NCBI GenBank assembly: GCA_013420905.1
Contig: JAAXNY010000005.1
Location: 4,578,501-4,642,500, forward strand
Origin: Collybia mongolica
Lineage: Eukaryota; Basidiomycota; Agaricomycetes; Agaricales; Clitocybaceae
Length of the DNA: 64,000 nt
Direction: 5' to 3'
Position 1 is the first letter of the stretch, and each line of letters begins with the position of its first letter. Positions 55,872-64,000 of the stretch are shown one piece after another. The position numbers and the translations under genes are program-made. Under the pieces are notes generated by a model. That model searched no databases. It saw only the letters and a program-made list of their open reading frames with translations, and was not told where the DNA came from.

Positions 55872-57348
55872 TGACAGTACCAAGTTCACTGGGAGTGTGT
55901 TAAGTCGTCGGACTTGTAACTCCGAGCGGGCCTCTAGTTGTAAAATAATAGAGGAATTCCTATGCAGAATGTAAGGGCAACTCCGGCGGAGTGCGCGCGA
56001 ACTTAGTAGAGCGGGCCGATGCTGGTGGAGGGGATCCTAAGTTGATGTATTCACTTGTACGACATATGTACTACTCACCTGGTGGAGGGGATCCTAAGAG
56101 AATTCTCTGAGGAGCCTCCATCAGGGGGGGTGTGCTATATACCTAGTACTACATTAAATACACGTTCCCGGTGCGGTACGACGACACGCATTGGGCTAGC
56201 GAAGGTCACGTGACCGTGCCCTTGATAGTCCGAACAAGTGCGAAGTCCGGCGGCGAACTGCGCGCGAAGTAGAGAGTGGGGGTGCGTGTGGGCGTAGGTA
56301 ATGAACGTGCGATGTAGTGAATGTAATTGAGTGAGCGCGAAGTAAGCAGAGAAATTGTATCGTAAGTCGGCGGGATGACTGAGTCGCGAATCGGCGAAGT
56401 AAGGCTAGATCGGCGAAGTAAGGCGGAAATGGAGTTCCCCTTACACAGAAAGAGCAAAGATCAGCGTAGCAAAGGCAATGGGAATATACCGGAGAAGGGT
56501 GTCAGACGGCAGGTGTGAAGGGGGGTCGGAGATCGTCGGAGTCGGTGGTCACGACTTCGGAGGCGCGTCGGTCGGCGACGCAGTACGACTGTACGGTGAA
56601 CAGGACTCAGCGGTGCGATGTCCGAGCGTTTGGCGTAACAGGTTCGGTGCAGGATGCGACTTCGGTGCAAAGTTTGGATGCGTCTTATAAGAGAGCGAGA
56701 GCTCCGTAGAGAGAGAGAGAGAGAGAGAAGGTAGTTTTTTATCTGGCAAGTAAGTAAAATACAGAGGTATTTATACTAAAAGTTGTACCCTAGGCCGGAG
56801 TCTGTGTCTACAGATGTGACCAAGGAAACATGAAGGAGGAGATAGATAAATTAGATACAGGGTCGGTGTGGGAATGCGTCGTTATGTTTCATACTACAAG
56901 GCAGACTCTATACTTCGGTGTCTGTGCCTACCAGGCACGTCAGTGTGGGAATGCGTCGTTATGTTTCATACTACAAGGCGGACTCTATACTTTGGTGTCT
57001 GTGCCCACCGGGCACGTCGGTGTGGCCATACCAACGATACGTACATGTTGAAGGAACATGAAGACGTGACTTCAGAGTCGGTGGTCGGCGGCGTGATCGA
57101 CGAAGGGATATCCGGCGGCGGCGGCGGCGACGGAGCCACGGCGGGAATCGTTGAGGAAAGCGGTCGGCATGATGTTTGGTGAGAGTCAATACTTCGGCAG
57201 CGGCGAACTCGTGATATGGGACCGGCGGTGGTTATTCCGTATGATCTTGGCGGCGGCACATGTTTACTCGGTAGTGGGGATTTCCTAGGTCATGGTGCAG
57301 TTAAGGAAAAGACCGTTTGACACGCATGGAGCGAGGCCATGCTTGTCA
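55872..57348 (-). repeat. 5' LTR of element B, with two insertions
   Basis: 1,477 bp against 919 bp for the partner. The excess is a 476-bp solo LTR of family C with a 5-bp duplication at 55970-56445, and a tandem duplication of about 77 bp around 56868-57000 (GTGGGAATGCGTCGTTATGT repeated). The remainder matches the other LTR closely, so element B is fairly young. The sequence starts TGACAGTACC and ends CTTGTCA on the plus strand. Confidence 0.9.
55970..56445 (+). repeat. Solo LTR of family C in the 5' LTR of element B
   Basis: 476 bp, TGTAAGGGCA...CCCTTACA, flanked by the perfect 5-bp duplication CAGAA (55965-55969 and 56446-56450). The uninterrupted site is preserved in the partner LTR at about 44185. 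Orientation is opposite to the copy at 51725-52229. The sequence has several GCGAAGTAAG repeats. Confidence 0.92.
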
Positions 57349-57670
57349 CCACGCGCCAAGGATCTGTATTCAATGCTGATGCATCCTCTACAACTTGGCG
57401 TGCGTGCCATGCGTGCCAATTATGCCGTTTACTGGTTACTTATGAACTAAGACACCGAGGTTGTAACCGGGCATGGTGAATAGGACTAATAATAGACCGT
57501 ACTCATAGTCCTCTGTACTGATAGTGTATTATCCATTAGACTAGTTCACTCTGATTAGCCGTCTTGGAGCTCAACTCTAATCCTTTATTACCGTTTACTT
57601 GGTTATTAGAAATGATACTAATAGCCTTACTTGTCGACTTTATAAGTGCAAACAATTTCGGGCCCTATCA
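57349..57670 (-). repeat. Solo LTR of family A, right part
   Basis: This is the right half of the LTR whose left half is 43455-44094. It ends ...GGGCCCTATCA on the plus strand, that is TGATAGGGCCC in LTR orientation. Compared with 59518-60610 it lacks a stretch of about 240 bp found between two GGTTACTTAT repeats there, so the family has at least two length forms. Confidence 0.85.
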
Positions 57671-59390
57671 GCGGTGATTGTGGGCATCATGAGGTCCGCC
57701 ACAGTAGGAGCACAGTTGAGCTCTGAAGGGACAGACCTCCTTGTGGTGGCCAAACCTCCAGCACTTTGTGCAGATAGGGACCCCTATTCGCTTGTCAGCA
57801 GGCAGGATGGTCAAAGACTGGGACCTGAGCATGAAGCTCTTGTTCCGAAGGCTGCAGAGGTGGGTGCCTCCACAAGAATCATAAATGTCGAAGAACACAG
57901 TGCATGAGTCTGACGTTTTGGAGTTTCTGACCATGCGGGGGAGTGCCCCTTGGTACAGATGGATCGCACCTTTCCATTTGCAGGTTTCAAGGATAGTCTT
58001 GACCTCCAACAGAGTGATGGGGATGGGCTTCCCGGTTTCATCATATGTGATGGTCGTACCAAAGAAGGGAAAGTTGGGGATGCGGAGGAAGGTCTTGGAG
58101 GACCCGACCTCAACCCGTGTCTCTGTATCAGCCCCTCAAGCCTCCTTCGCCTTGGCGTCAAAGAACTGGTAGAGGACCTGGAGATCGTCTTCGGAAGGCA
58201 CAGAGTCCATGACAAGGGACAAACCCCCAAGATGGTTCTGTGTTTCCACGATGGCGCAGATGGTTCGGCAATTAGAACCAAGAGTACTGTTGATCATTGG
58301 TATAACGGGAGCGTCGTCCCAGTACACTGGCAGAGAACAGAAAACCACAACTTCTTTCTGAGAGGAGCTGTGGGTGGTGGAACGCTTCACGTTGGCACGA
58401 GCTCGTTCAGTGTTTGTGTGGGAGTTGGCAGCCCCGCCCGCAACAATCTGTTGTGCTTGGACGATGGATGCATTGGGAGCCGAGGGGAACAACTTGGCCA
58501 TTTGGACTAGTCCCTCCGCCGTGGCAGCGGTGCCCTTTCTCCTCTTGGAAGGGGGAGGTTGGGGGAGAGAGGCAGCAGCAGCTGCCGTAGATGCAAACGA
58601 GGCCGGGGTCGGCCTAGGGGGGGGAGGCGGAGGCCGTCTGGATGACCGAGCTGGGATAAGCTTCCTTTGGGGCCTGCGGAGACCTGCAGGGTCAGAGGTA
58701 GCATTGGACGAATGGGGGGGCTGCTGCCCTGATCCAGGGGGACTGTACTTAGGGGCGGGGGGAGCGTCAGGGGGGAGCTGGCTCCGAAGGCTGTCGATGA
58801 CCTGTTGTAGGGCAGCGACTTGAGAGGTCCCATTGGCAACATGCCGGATGAGGCCAATTTCAGAGGCCGAGTATACGACCTGGAGGAGCTCAGTGGCAAA
58901 GGTGTCAGTGAGGTGTGCAGGGACGCGATATCCCTTTTCAGTCCAAAGGTTCATAAGCTCTGTTGTGTTGTGGAGCGATGAGGTAGCCGCCTGGACATCC
59001 ACCTCCGCCAATTCTTTCGAACCGGTTGGGAGGAAGGCATCAGCAAAAGCTCTCCTGGAAGGAGTTCATCTCCACCCCCTCCAAGGTTTCCTCTCGGTCC
59101 TGGGGGGGCGGGGCTGGGGCTTTGCCTTTGGTGGACGACAGTGTAATGGTGTCATCGTCTGCCGCAGTGTCCATCGGAGTGGAGGAATCCGCCTCTGATG
59201 CAGGTGCAGGCATGGGTGGTCGAAAGAAGACCCATTGTGCAACAGTAGGGAGGCCCGGGGGTCTCTGAGGAGTTGTGCTCCTGGATGGAGCAGGGGAGGA
59301 GGACCCACAAAGATAGTCGCGAATGTCCAGCGGTTTCAAGGCGCGTTCCGCCGATCGCTGGGATTGGCCAGGTGGATTGTCTTTGCCCAT
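57671..59390 (-). pseudogene. LINE ORF1, 5' part (zinc-knuckle protein)
   Basis: ATG 59390 (MGKDNPPGQSQRSAERALK). The frame shifts by one T near 59025, continues in 59011-58136, and shifts again before 58009. The middle is rich in Pro, Ala and Ser with basic patches (PSKRRKGTAA). The C-terminal part has a zinc knuckle CTKCWRFGHHKEVC (C-X2-C-X4-H-X4-C) and the start of a second (CSYCGGPHDAHNH). It stops at 57671, where the family A LTR is inserted, and resumes at 43454. ORF1 proteins bind element RNA. Confidence 0.75.
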
Positions 59391-59517
59391 GTCAGAGGCA
59401 CGGGGCTTGGTTGGTAGAGTGTTATCGGGGGTGATCTAGGGCAGCAGGGTGCGTAGAACAACGATGACGACTATGACGGTGGCTGTGCACGTCGTGGTAA
59501 CAAGTCAAGAAGCGGTG

Positions 59518-60610
59518 AAGTGCTTAGAAGCACTAAGCTTTGAATAATACTAGTCAAGGCCCTTTCCAATGATCTCTCGACGGGTTTGATTCAGACAAAG
59601 CTTCAACACAAGTTTAAAGCTTGCTAGGTATATTTATAATATCTCTCAATCCAAATAGACTGAGTACCAAGTGTACGTTCAATTATTAATGATCCCAAGC
59701 AGATCTATAAGTCCAAGTGACTTATTAAACAAACAGTGCCAAGTGCACTAAGGCCAAGTGCCTAGTAATTCCAACGGACAATGCAGTACTAAGTTCCAAG
59801 TGAACTAAGACTCTTCAATTCTGTGATCTCTTCAAACAATTCCAATCAAGACAACTTTGAAGCAATCTGAGCCTTAATTCAGGCACGCAATAGTGTTTTA
59901 ACAAATGTGATTTGTATACTCTATAGAAGCGCAAAGTGGGCAAGATTCCTTGCCTTTGCGCTACTCATCTACAGTCTATTTATAGTGTACAAACTAAATA
60001 TCATACGGAATTGTAAATTTTATATGGAACTGTGCTCCCCCATGCCAAGGATCTGTATTTAATGCTGACATGTCCCCTACAACTTGGCATGCATGCCATA
60101 CGTGCCAATTATGCCGTTTACTGGTTACTTATCAAATATTGAAAGAGCTGGCTAAACTCTTATCAAGTCCTGACTGCGCACTTTGTTATTTAAAACAGTG
60201 CAGCACTGTCATTTACTTCTCCTGATCATCCTGGTTGTTATTCACAGTGTCCCGTCTCTTCCGGTAGTTAACACCAAGTGCCCCTGACTAGGATCGGGTT
60301 GTGCAAGTCCCAAATTTACAATTACTTTTCCTATTAATGATAATCCCCAGACTAATGATATCATACTACAATGGTTACTTATGGATTAAGATACTGAGGT
60401 TGTGACTGGGCATGGTGAATAGGACTAATAATAGACCATACTCATAGTCCTCTGTACTGATAGTGTATTATCCATTAGACTAGTTCACTCTGATTAGCCG
60501 TCTTGGAGCTCAACTCTAATCCTTTATTACCGTTTACTTGGTTATTAGAAATGATACTAATAGCCTTACTTGTTGACTTTATAAGTGCAAACAATTTCGG
60601 GCCCTATCAG
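59518..60610 (-). repeat. LTR of family A, reverse copy (3' end missing)
   Basis: Nearly base-for-base identical, in reverse, to 32522-33298; only scattered C/T differences are seen. It includes the complete start TGATAGGGCCC (60610 downward), but the last 120 or so bases of the LTR are missing at 59518, where LINE leader sequence begins. It is followed at 60611 by GCAG and ribosomal RNA sequence. Confidence 0.85.
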
Positions 60611-60668
60611 CAGTAGAGTAGCCTTGTTGCTACGATCCGCTGAGGTTAAGCCCTTGTTCTAAAGATTT
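60611..60668 (+). rRNA. Fragment of the 3' end of 25S/28S rRNA
   Basis: GCAGTAGAGTAGCCTTGTTG, followed by CTACGATCCGCTGAGGTTAA, GCCC and an end in GATTTGT, matches the conserved 3' terminus of eukaryotic large-subunit rRNA as I know it. Directly after it comes a perfect 7-bp hairpin (GTTCAAC-TTT-GTTGAAC) and a T-rich stretch, as expected just beyond the mature rRNA end. Only about 58 nt are present, so it is a relic, not a functional gene. It touches the family A LTR. Confidence 0.8.
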
Positions 60669-60698
60669 GTTCAACTTTGTTGAACTCTTTCTCTCTTT

Positions 60699-63509
60699 TT
60701 ACCTTCTCATGCACTCACTTGAGGGCTGGTCTTTCTGACTTGCACTGGTGGTGGCATGTGAAACTGGATTGAAGGGATAGGCGGAAAGTTTACACCATAT
60801 GTAAGTAAAGTAAGTCGAGGCCTCCGACCACATATAGCCATGGTCTAGTAACATTCTCAGGATATCCCCAGACACCCAATCCTCCTCTGCCTCCATGAGG
60901 AGGATCTCATTGTGGGCGTTGACCCACAGCATCCTCCATGCTGCAGTCACCCAGGCCAACGAGGACTGGACCACGTTCTTCAGGGTTGGGGGGAGGGTCT
61001 GCAACTCCAGGATCGCCTGCAAGTCCTCCTCTTCGTCCGTCCTCAGTGGAGCCTCCATCTCCGCCTGTGATCCATAGGGCTGATATATCAGGAGCAGAAC
61101 TCTCCCATGTGGCAGTACTTCACACTCCCCCACATCCTGCAGAGGATTCCGATCGGAATCCAGAGGAATGCAGGAAGATTTTGAAAAAGTTTTAAAACAG
61201 AAAATTCCTTTGAGGAATTCTGCAATATTCCGCTCGGATTCCACTCAGAACACAGAATTCTGATTGAAATCATCGGAATTCCGCAGAATTTTGAGGAATT
61301 TCTTACAAAGTGTGGAAGAAGAAAATTCTCAAAGGAATTCCACAACATTCTGCTCGGATTCTGATCAGAATCATAAGTTTTAAGTCAAAACAGTCAATAA
61401 AGTCAACAGTATATCTAACATTTTGAAGTACTAAATTACTCTCTTTCAGCCTGTCTTTTTAAAATCTGTTGAGTATGATAAAAAAGCACTCTATAATTAA
61501 TAGGATAAAACATGTATTATTACTAAATATAATACATATATGATAAGATAAATTTAATATAGGCGGGGCCCCCGCCCCTGCCCCCCCGTCATCCTCGTCA
61601 GCCCCCGCGACATTGTCAGCGGCCTGCGCTTCAGCGGCGATGGCACTGGCCACTCTACTTGCCGCTGTCCCCGTCCCCGCCGCCGCCGCCGCCGTCCTCG
61701 TGGTGGTGGTGGTCGTCTTTGTTGTAGTTGTTGTTGTTGTTGTCGTGCCGTTGTTGGTGCCGCCGCTGCTGTTGCTGTTGCCGTCGTTGCCGCAGGCCTC
61801 GTCGGCACTGTTGCTGCTGTTGCTGTTGCTGTCTTCGTCGTTGTCGTTGTCATTGTCGTTGCCGCCTTCCTCACTATTGCTGTTGGCGGCCGTATCGTTT
61901 GTCTTGAGTTCCTGAAGTGGGGGGGGGAGGGGGACGTGCTGCATGGTGAGCATGTGGGTGAGCGGCGGTGTATGACTCACCTGGTTCTGCCCCTTGGGGT
62001 GCCCTTTCCTCGTCGTCCCCTCATTCCACGTCCGTTTCTATCCTTCTCCCCACACCGTCTTGTGCGTCATCATGTCGACGTCGGTTGGCGTTTGATGCAT
62101 TGGCGTTGGCGGCGTGGGTGCGTTGGTGTTGGTGTCGGCATTGGCGGTTTGGTGGACGTCATTGATGTGGTTGAAAAGAACCAACGAAGACGTGGCAACG
62201 GTAATGTGACCGTTGCACGTGCCTTATAATCATGTGACCTAAGTCTGTTGACTTGAGGCCAGTGAGCTGGCAGCTAGAAATGCCCGGTTATGAACGCCAA
62301 ACATATTACGTAATTTTCGTGCCTGTACACGTTCAAACCTAGTCGGATGCAAATTTTTCACCGCCATTATGTGATGTTATTAATAACAAATAGTATATAT
62401 AATTTGTGTAAATAAAATTTATATTACTAATCTGATTAGTAATCAAACACGTGACCACAACGCGTTGTCACAATGCTCCGGCATTCCATCCAGGAATTCC
62501 AATAGAATTCCTGTGGACTCTGTCAGAATTTCAGTATTCTGAAGCCGGAATTCCTGTGGAATTTCATTCCGCTCGGAATCCGAGCGGAATCCGTTCGGAA
62601 TTTTTATCTATTTTTACAGCCATTTTCTATTACTTCTGCAGCCAAAATTCCGACAGGAATCCGAGCGGATTCCTGTCGGAATTGAGGATTCCGCTTGGAA
62701 TCCGCTGGAAGATGTGGGGGAGTGTAAAGACCTCCCATGTGGGAACATTGCTAGGGGGGGGCAAACTGACTGCTGTACTAGATGCAGTGGTAAGGGGGGA
62801 GGCAGTGCGCCTCTGGGGGTTGAGCGCCCACCTAACAAACCCCAATGGATGCGCTCTGACAGGCAGCGGCGTTGTGGGCGGGGGGGTCGAGGCGCGGGAG
62901 GGGGGCTGTGCCTCTGTGGAGGTGCGGCATCCCTGACGTCTAGCCAGGCCCCGGACTGGGACAGGGATCTGCGACCAGGTGTTGGCAGGGGGGTCGTCAT
63001 GGCTGGCATGTTCGGGGCGGTCATCATGGGGGGCAGTTGGAGGACTGGGAGGGCGTTGCCAGGGGTCAGTGACGAGGGCGGTGTCCACTGGAATGGTGGG
63101 AGATTCCCATCCATCATTGTGGGCGGCCCCCCACTCGGCGACTTGGCGACTCCACTCGTCAGCCTCAGTTGTGCCAGCGCCCTCCTGATGGTGAGGACAT
63201 CCTGAGACGGTGATAACGTACTGGACGGCGGGGTGACGTCCCCACACTCTACCGAACCGGGCTTGAACAACAGACTATTTCAGTTATTATATGGTCAGTT
63301 AAAAATAAAAAATAACTTACCATGGATCAGGTCACATTCTGACCCATATGCCCCCCCTGCTGCATCTCTATGGCCATGAGGGCCTCGACTTGATCCTCCA
63401 TCTGCAGTGGGAGCAGTACGTGGGTGACGTGGTCACTGCCCCCCCAAGACTCCAAAGTTGGAGTGGAGGCGGCGATCTTGTTGCAGGTGGGAATGGTGGT
63501 GGAAGGCAT
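60699..63509 (-). pseudogene. Unknown gene interrupted by hAT-like copy 2
   Basis: Reads on the minus strand: a first exon 63509-63321 (MPSTTIPTCNKIAAS, MEDQVEALMAIEMQQG), a 46-nt intron (GTAAGT...AATAG), an exon from 63274 rich in Pro and Ser (TIRRALAQLRL, PSGGPP), then 1.6 kb of transposon, then GRVLLLIYQPYGSQAEMEAP to the stop at 60699. Across the transposon the frame is preserved once it and one 8-bp repeat are ignored (PPLAMFPHG-RVLLLIY). A TGA lies shortly before the donor in exon 1, and the exon 1 and exon 2 frames do not agree, so the gene is probably dead or the start lies elsewhere. I do not recognise the family. It could be part of a larger mobile element. Confidence 0.55.
61113..62734. 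mobile_element. Non-autonomous hAT-like DNA transposon, copy 2
   Basis: 1,622 bp flanked by the 8-bp repeat CCATGTGG (61105-61112 and 62735-62742). Terminal inverted repeats are CAGTACTTCACACTCCCCCA and, on the other strand, GAGGTCTTTACACTCCCCCA. Both ends carry GGAATTCC/GGAATCC arrays (61140-61375 and 62480-62705). The interior is the reverse of copy 1, including AAAAATTTGCATCC and the region of paired N/D/S/T-rich frames (minus 61980-61459). No transposase. It interrupts the gene at 60699-63509. Confidence 0.82.
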
Positions 63510-64000
63510 GGCTGGGGGTAGTAGAAGTAGTTGTATAGGATGTATACGTTGGTAGGCAGATTGAACTGTAAGGATAACTGTAAAAGAATAGATCTTTTAT
63601 AACCCGCAATTACTGATAGTATCAGTGAATGAATAAGCAATGAGTCATGTGATGAGTAAGCTATGAGTCATCCACAGTATGTGTGAGATTTGCGATAAAT
63701 GCTATCTGCTGAATTAGGCTACAAGGAGACAATAGAATCATCAAAACATCAATGGGTGCAACCAAGAGAACCTCAAATGATTAAGCATGGGAGATAACCA
63801 AGTCATGCTTAGTAAACATGAGTCATAAGAAGCTATCTCTGCAGTATGACCAATCAGGTCAAGCGGATTGATATCAAATCACTCACACGTCTTGTCAGAT
63901 GTGAGAGACCTTTGCAGGTCTGACCACCTCCTGCCTATTTGGGAAGGAAGAGGCTATGCTGCGTAACACTGTTGGGATGGGGTCTTACCATCCAGTTGCC
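63510..64000. other. End of window, no gene seen
   Basis: AT-rich sequence upstream of the interrupted gene. Three TGAGTCAT-type sites (near 63643, 63664 and 63821) are the only motif noticed. They match the Gcn4/AP-1 class by sequence, but no function can be claimed. Confidence 0.35.

Larger units (their letters stand above)
44095..57348 (-). mobile_element. Ty3/Gypsy retrotransposon, family B, nearly full length
   Basis: It is bounded by LTRs starting TGACAG and ending TTGTCA, with 4-bp flanks CCGC (44091-44094) and CCAC (57349-57352). Transcription runs on the minus strand: 5' LTR 57348-55872, primer-binding site 55868-55851, leader, gag-protease, RT-RNase H, integrase, then a polypurine tract beside the 3' LTR (45013-44095). 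A host-style antisense gene (45779-47922) lies between integrase and the 3' LTR. The copy is defective: two solo LTR insertions, an internal deletion in pol, a TGA and two one-base shifts. Confidence 0.9.
39473..59516 (-). mobile_element. LINE-type non-LTR retrotransposon, split by a 14.2 kb insertion
   Basis: On the minus strand ORF1 (59390 to 57671, continued at 43454 to 43132) precedes ORF2 (43132 to about 39473). The break at 57671/43454 is an insertion: joining across it restores the frame HDAHNHR-DLAACCKAA. The inserted DNA is bounded by the 4-bp repeat GCGG/GCAG (one mismatch). Domains in order are zinc-knuckle ORF1, endonuclease, reverse transcriptase and RNase H. The 3' end with its tail is missing: the sequence stops in ...ITGHAPT and meets element A. 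The 5' untranslated part lies at about 59391-59516. Confidence 0.85.

Noticed and set aside
51725..56445. The two family C LTRs as ends of one element
   Set aside because: They are in opposite orientation, each has its own 5-bp duplication (GATGG and CAGAA), and the DNA between belongs to element B.
60699..61244. Start of the unknown gene at 61244 (MESERNIAEF)
   Set aside because: This N-terminus lies within the hAT-like terminal repeat. The host coding sequence continues at 62743 instead.
61613..61915. Plus-strand hydrophobic frame (Ala/Val/Leu-rich), apparently a membrane protein
   Set aside because: It is the complement of the trinucleotide-rich N/D/S/T frame in hAT-like copy 2 and has no independent support.
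63640..63830. Three TGAGTCAT sites as a Gcn4-type control region
   Set aside because: The motif is short, the adjacent gene is broken, and three hits in AT-rich DNA are weak evidence.

Overview
The window is nuclear DNA of a filamentous basidiomycete, most likely an agaricomycete. The evidence is the many spliceosomal introns of about 45-65 nt, an ARB1-type ABC-F gene with ten introns, a PP4 phosphatase catalytic subunit with seven, an NRG1-like C2H2 factor, a two-finger GATA factor, and Ty3/Gypsy and LINE families of the agaricomycete kind. The order cannot be fixed from sequence alone. There are no bacterial operons or CRISPR arrays.

Layout. From 1 to about 27,000 the DNA is host-gene territory. 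It holds a GATA factor (3376-4604, +), a four-exon agaricomycete protein of unknown function (5350-7035, -), a frameshifted remnant (7178-7814, -), and an 8 kb gene-poor stretch with an old diverged duplication (8.2-9.1 and 14.0-15.0 kb). Then come ARB1 (16043-18522, +), PPH3/PP4c (19160-21124, -) and an NRG1-like repressor (21611-23187, -), followed by about 3.8 kb without a recognisable gene. ARB1 and PPH3 are convergent; PPH3 and the NRG1-like gene are co-oriented.

From about 27,000 to the end the window is a transposon island, AT-richer and deeply nested. A minisatellite is split by a 2.3 kb hAT-like element (28376-30703). A small intact four-exon gene (31057-31968, -) follows. A Ty3/Gypsy element (family A, +) runs from its LTR at 32522 to a break in integrase at about 39473. 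There it abuts a LINE on the minus strand (ORF2 39473-43132; ORF1 split between 43132-43454 and 57671-59390). The LINE is split by a solo family A LTR (43455-44094 plus 57349-57670). That LTR is split by a 13.25 kb Ty3/Gypsy element (family B, 44095-57348). Element B in turn carries two solo LTRs of a third family C, one in gag and one in its own LTR. Target-site duplications support each insertion. A reversed family A LTR (59518-60610) abuts the 3' end of a 25S/28S rRNA gene fragment. The window ends with an unknown minus-strand gene interrupted by a second hAT-like copy (61113-62734).

The most unusual object is a three-exon, 677-codon gene (45779-47922, +) lying antisense between the integrase end and the 3' LTR of element B. 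It encodes a Zn(II)2Cys6-like cysteine module and a C-terminal coiled coil. Other points of note are a UAAUG stop-start overlap between the LINE ORFs, visible only after removal of a consensus intron in ORF1, and two hAT-like copies with 8-bp target duplications and a shared low-complexity reading frame.
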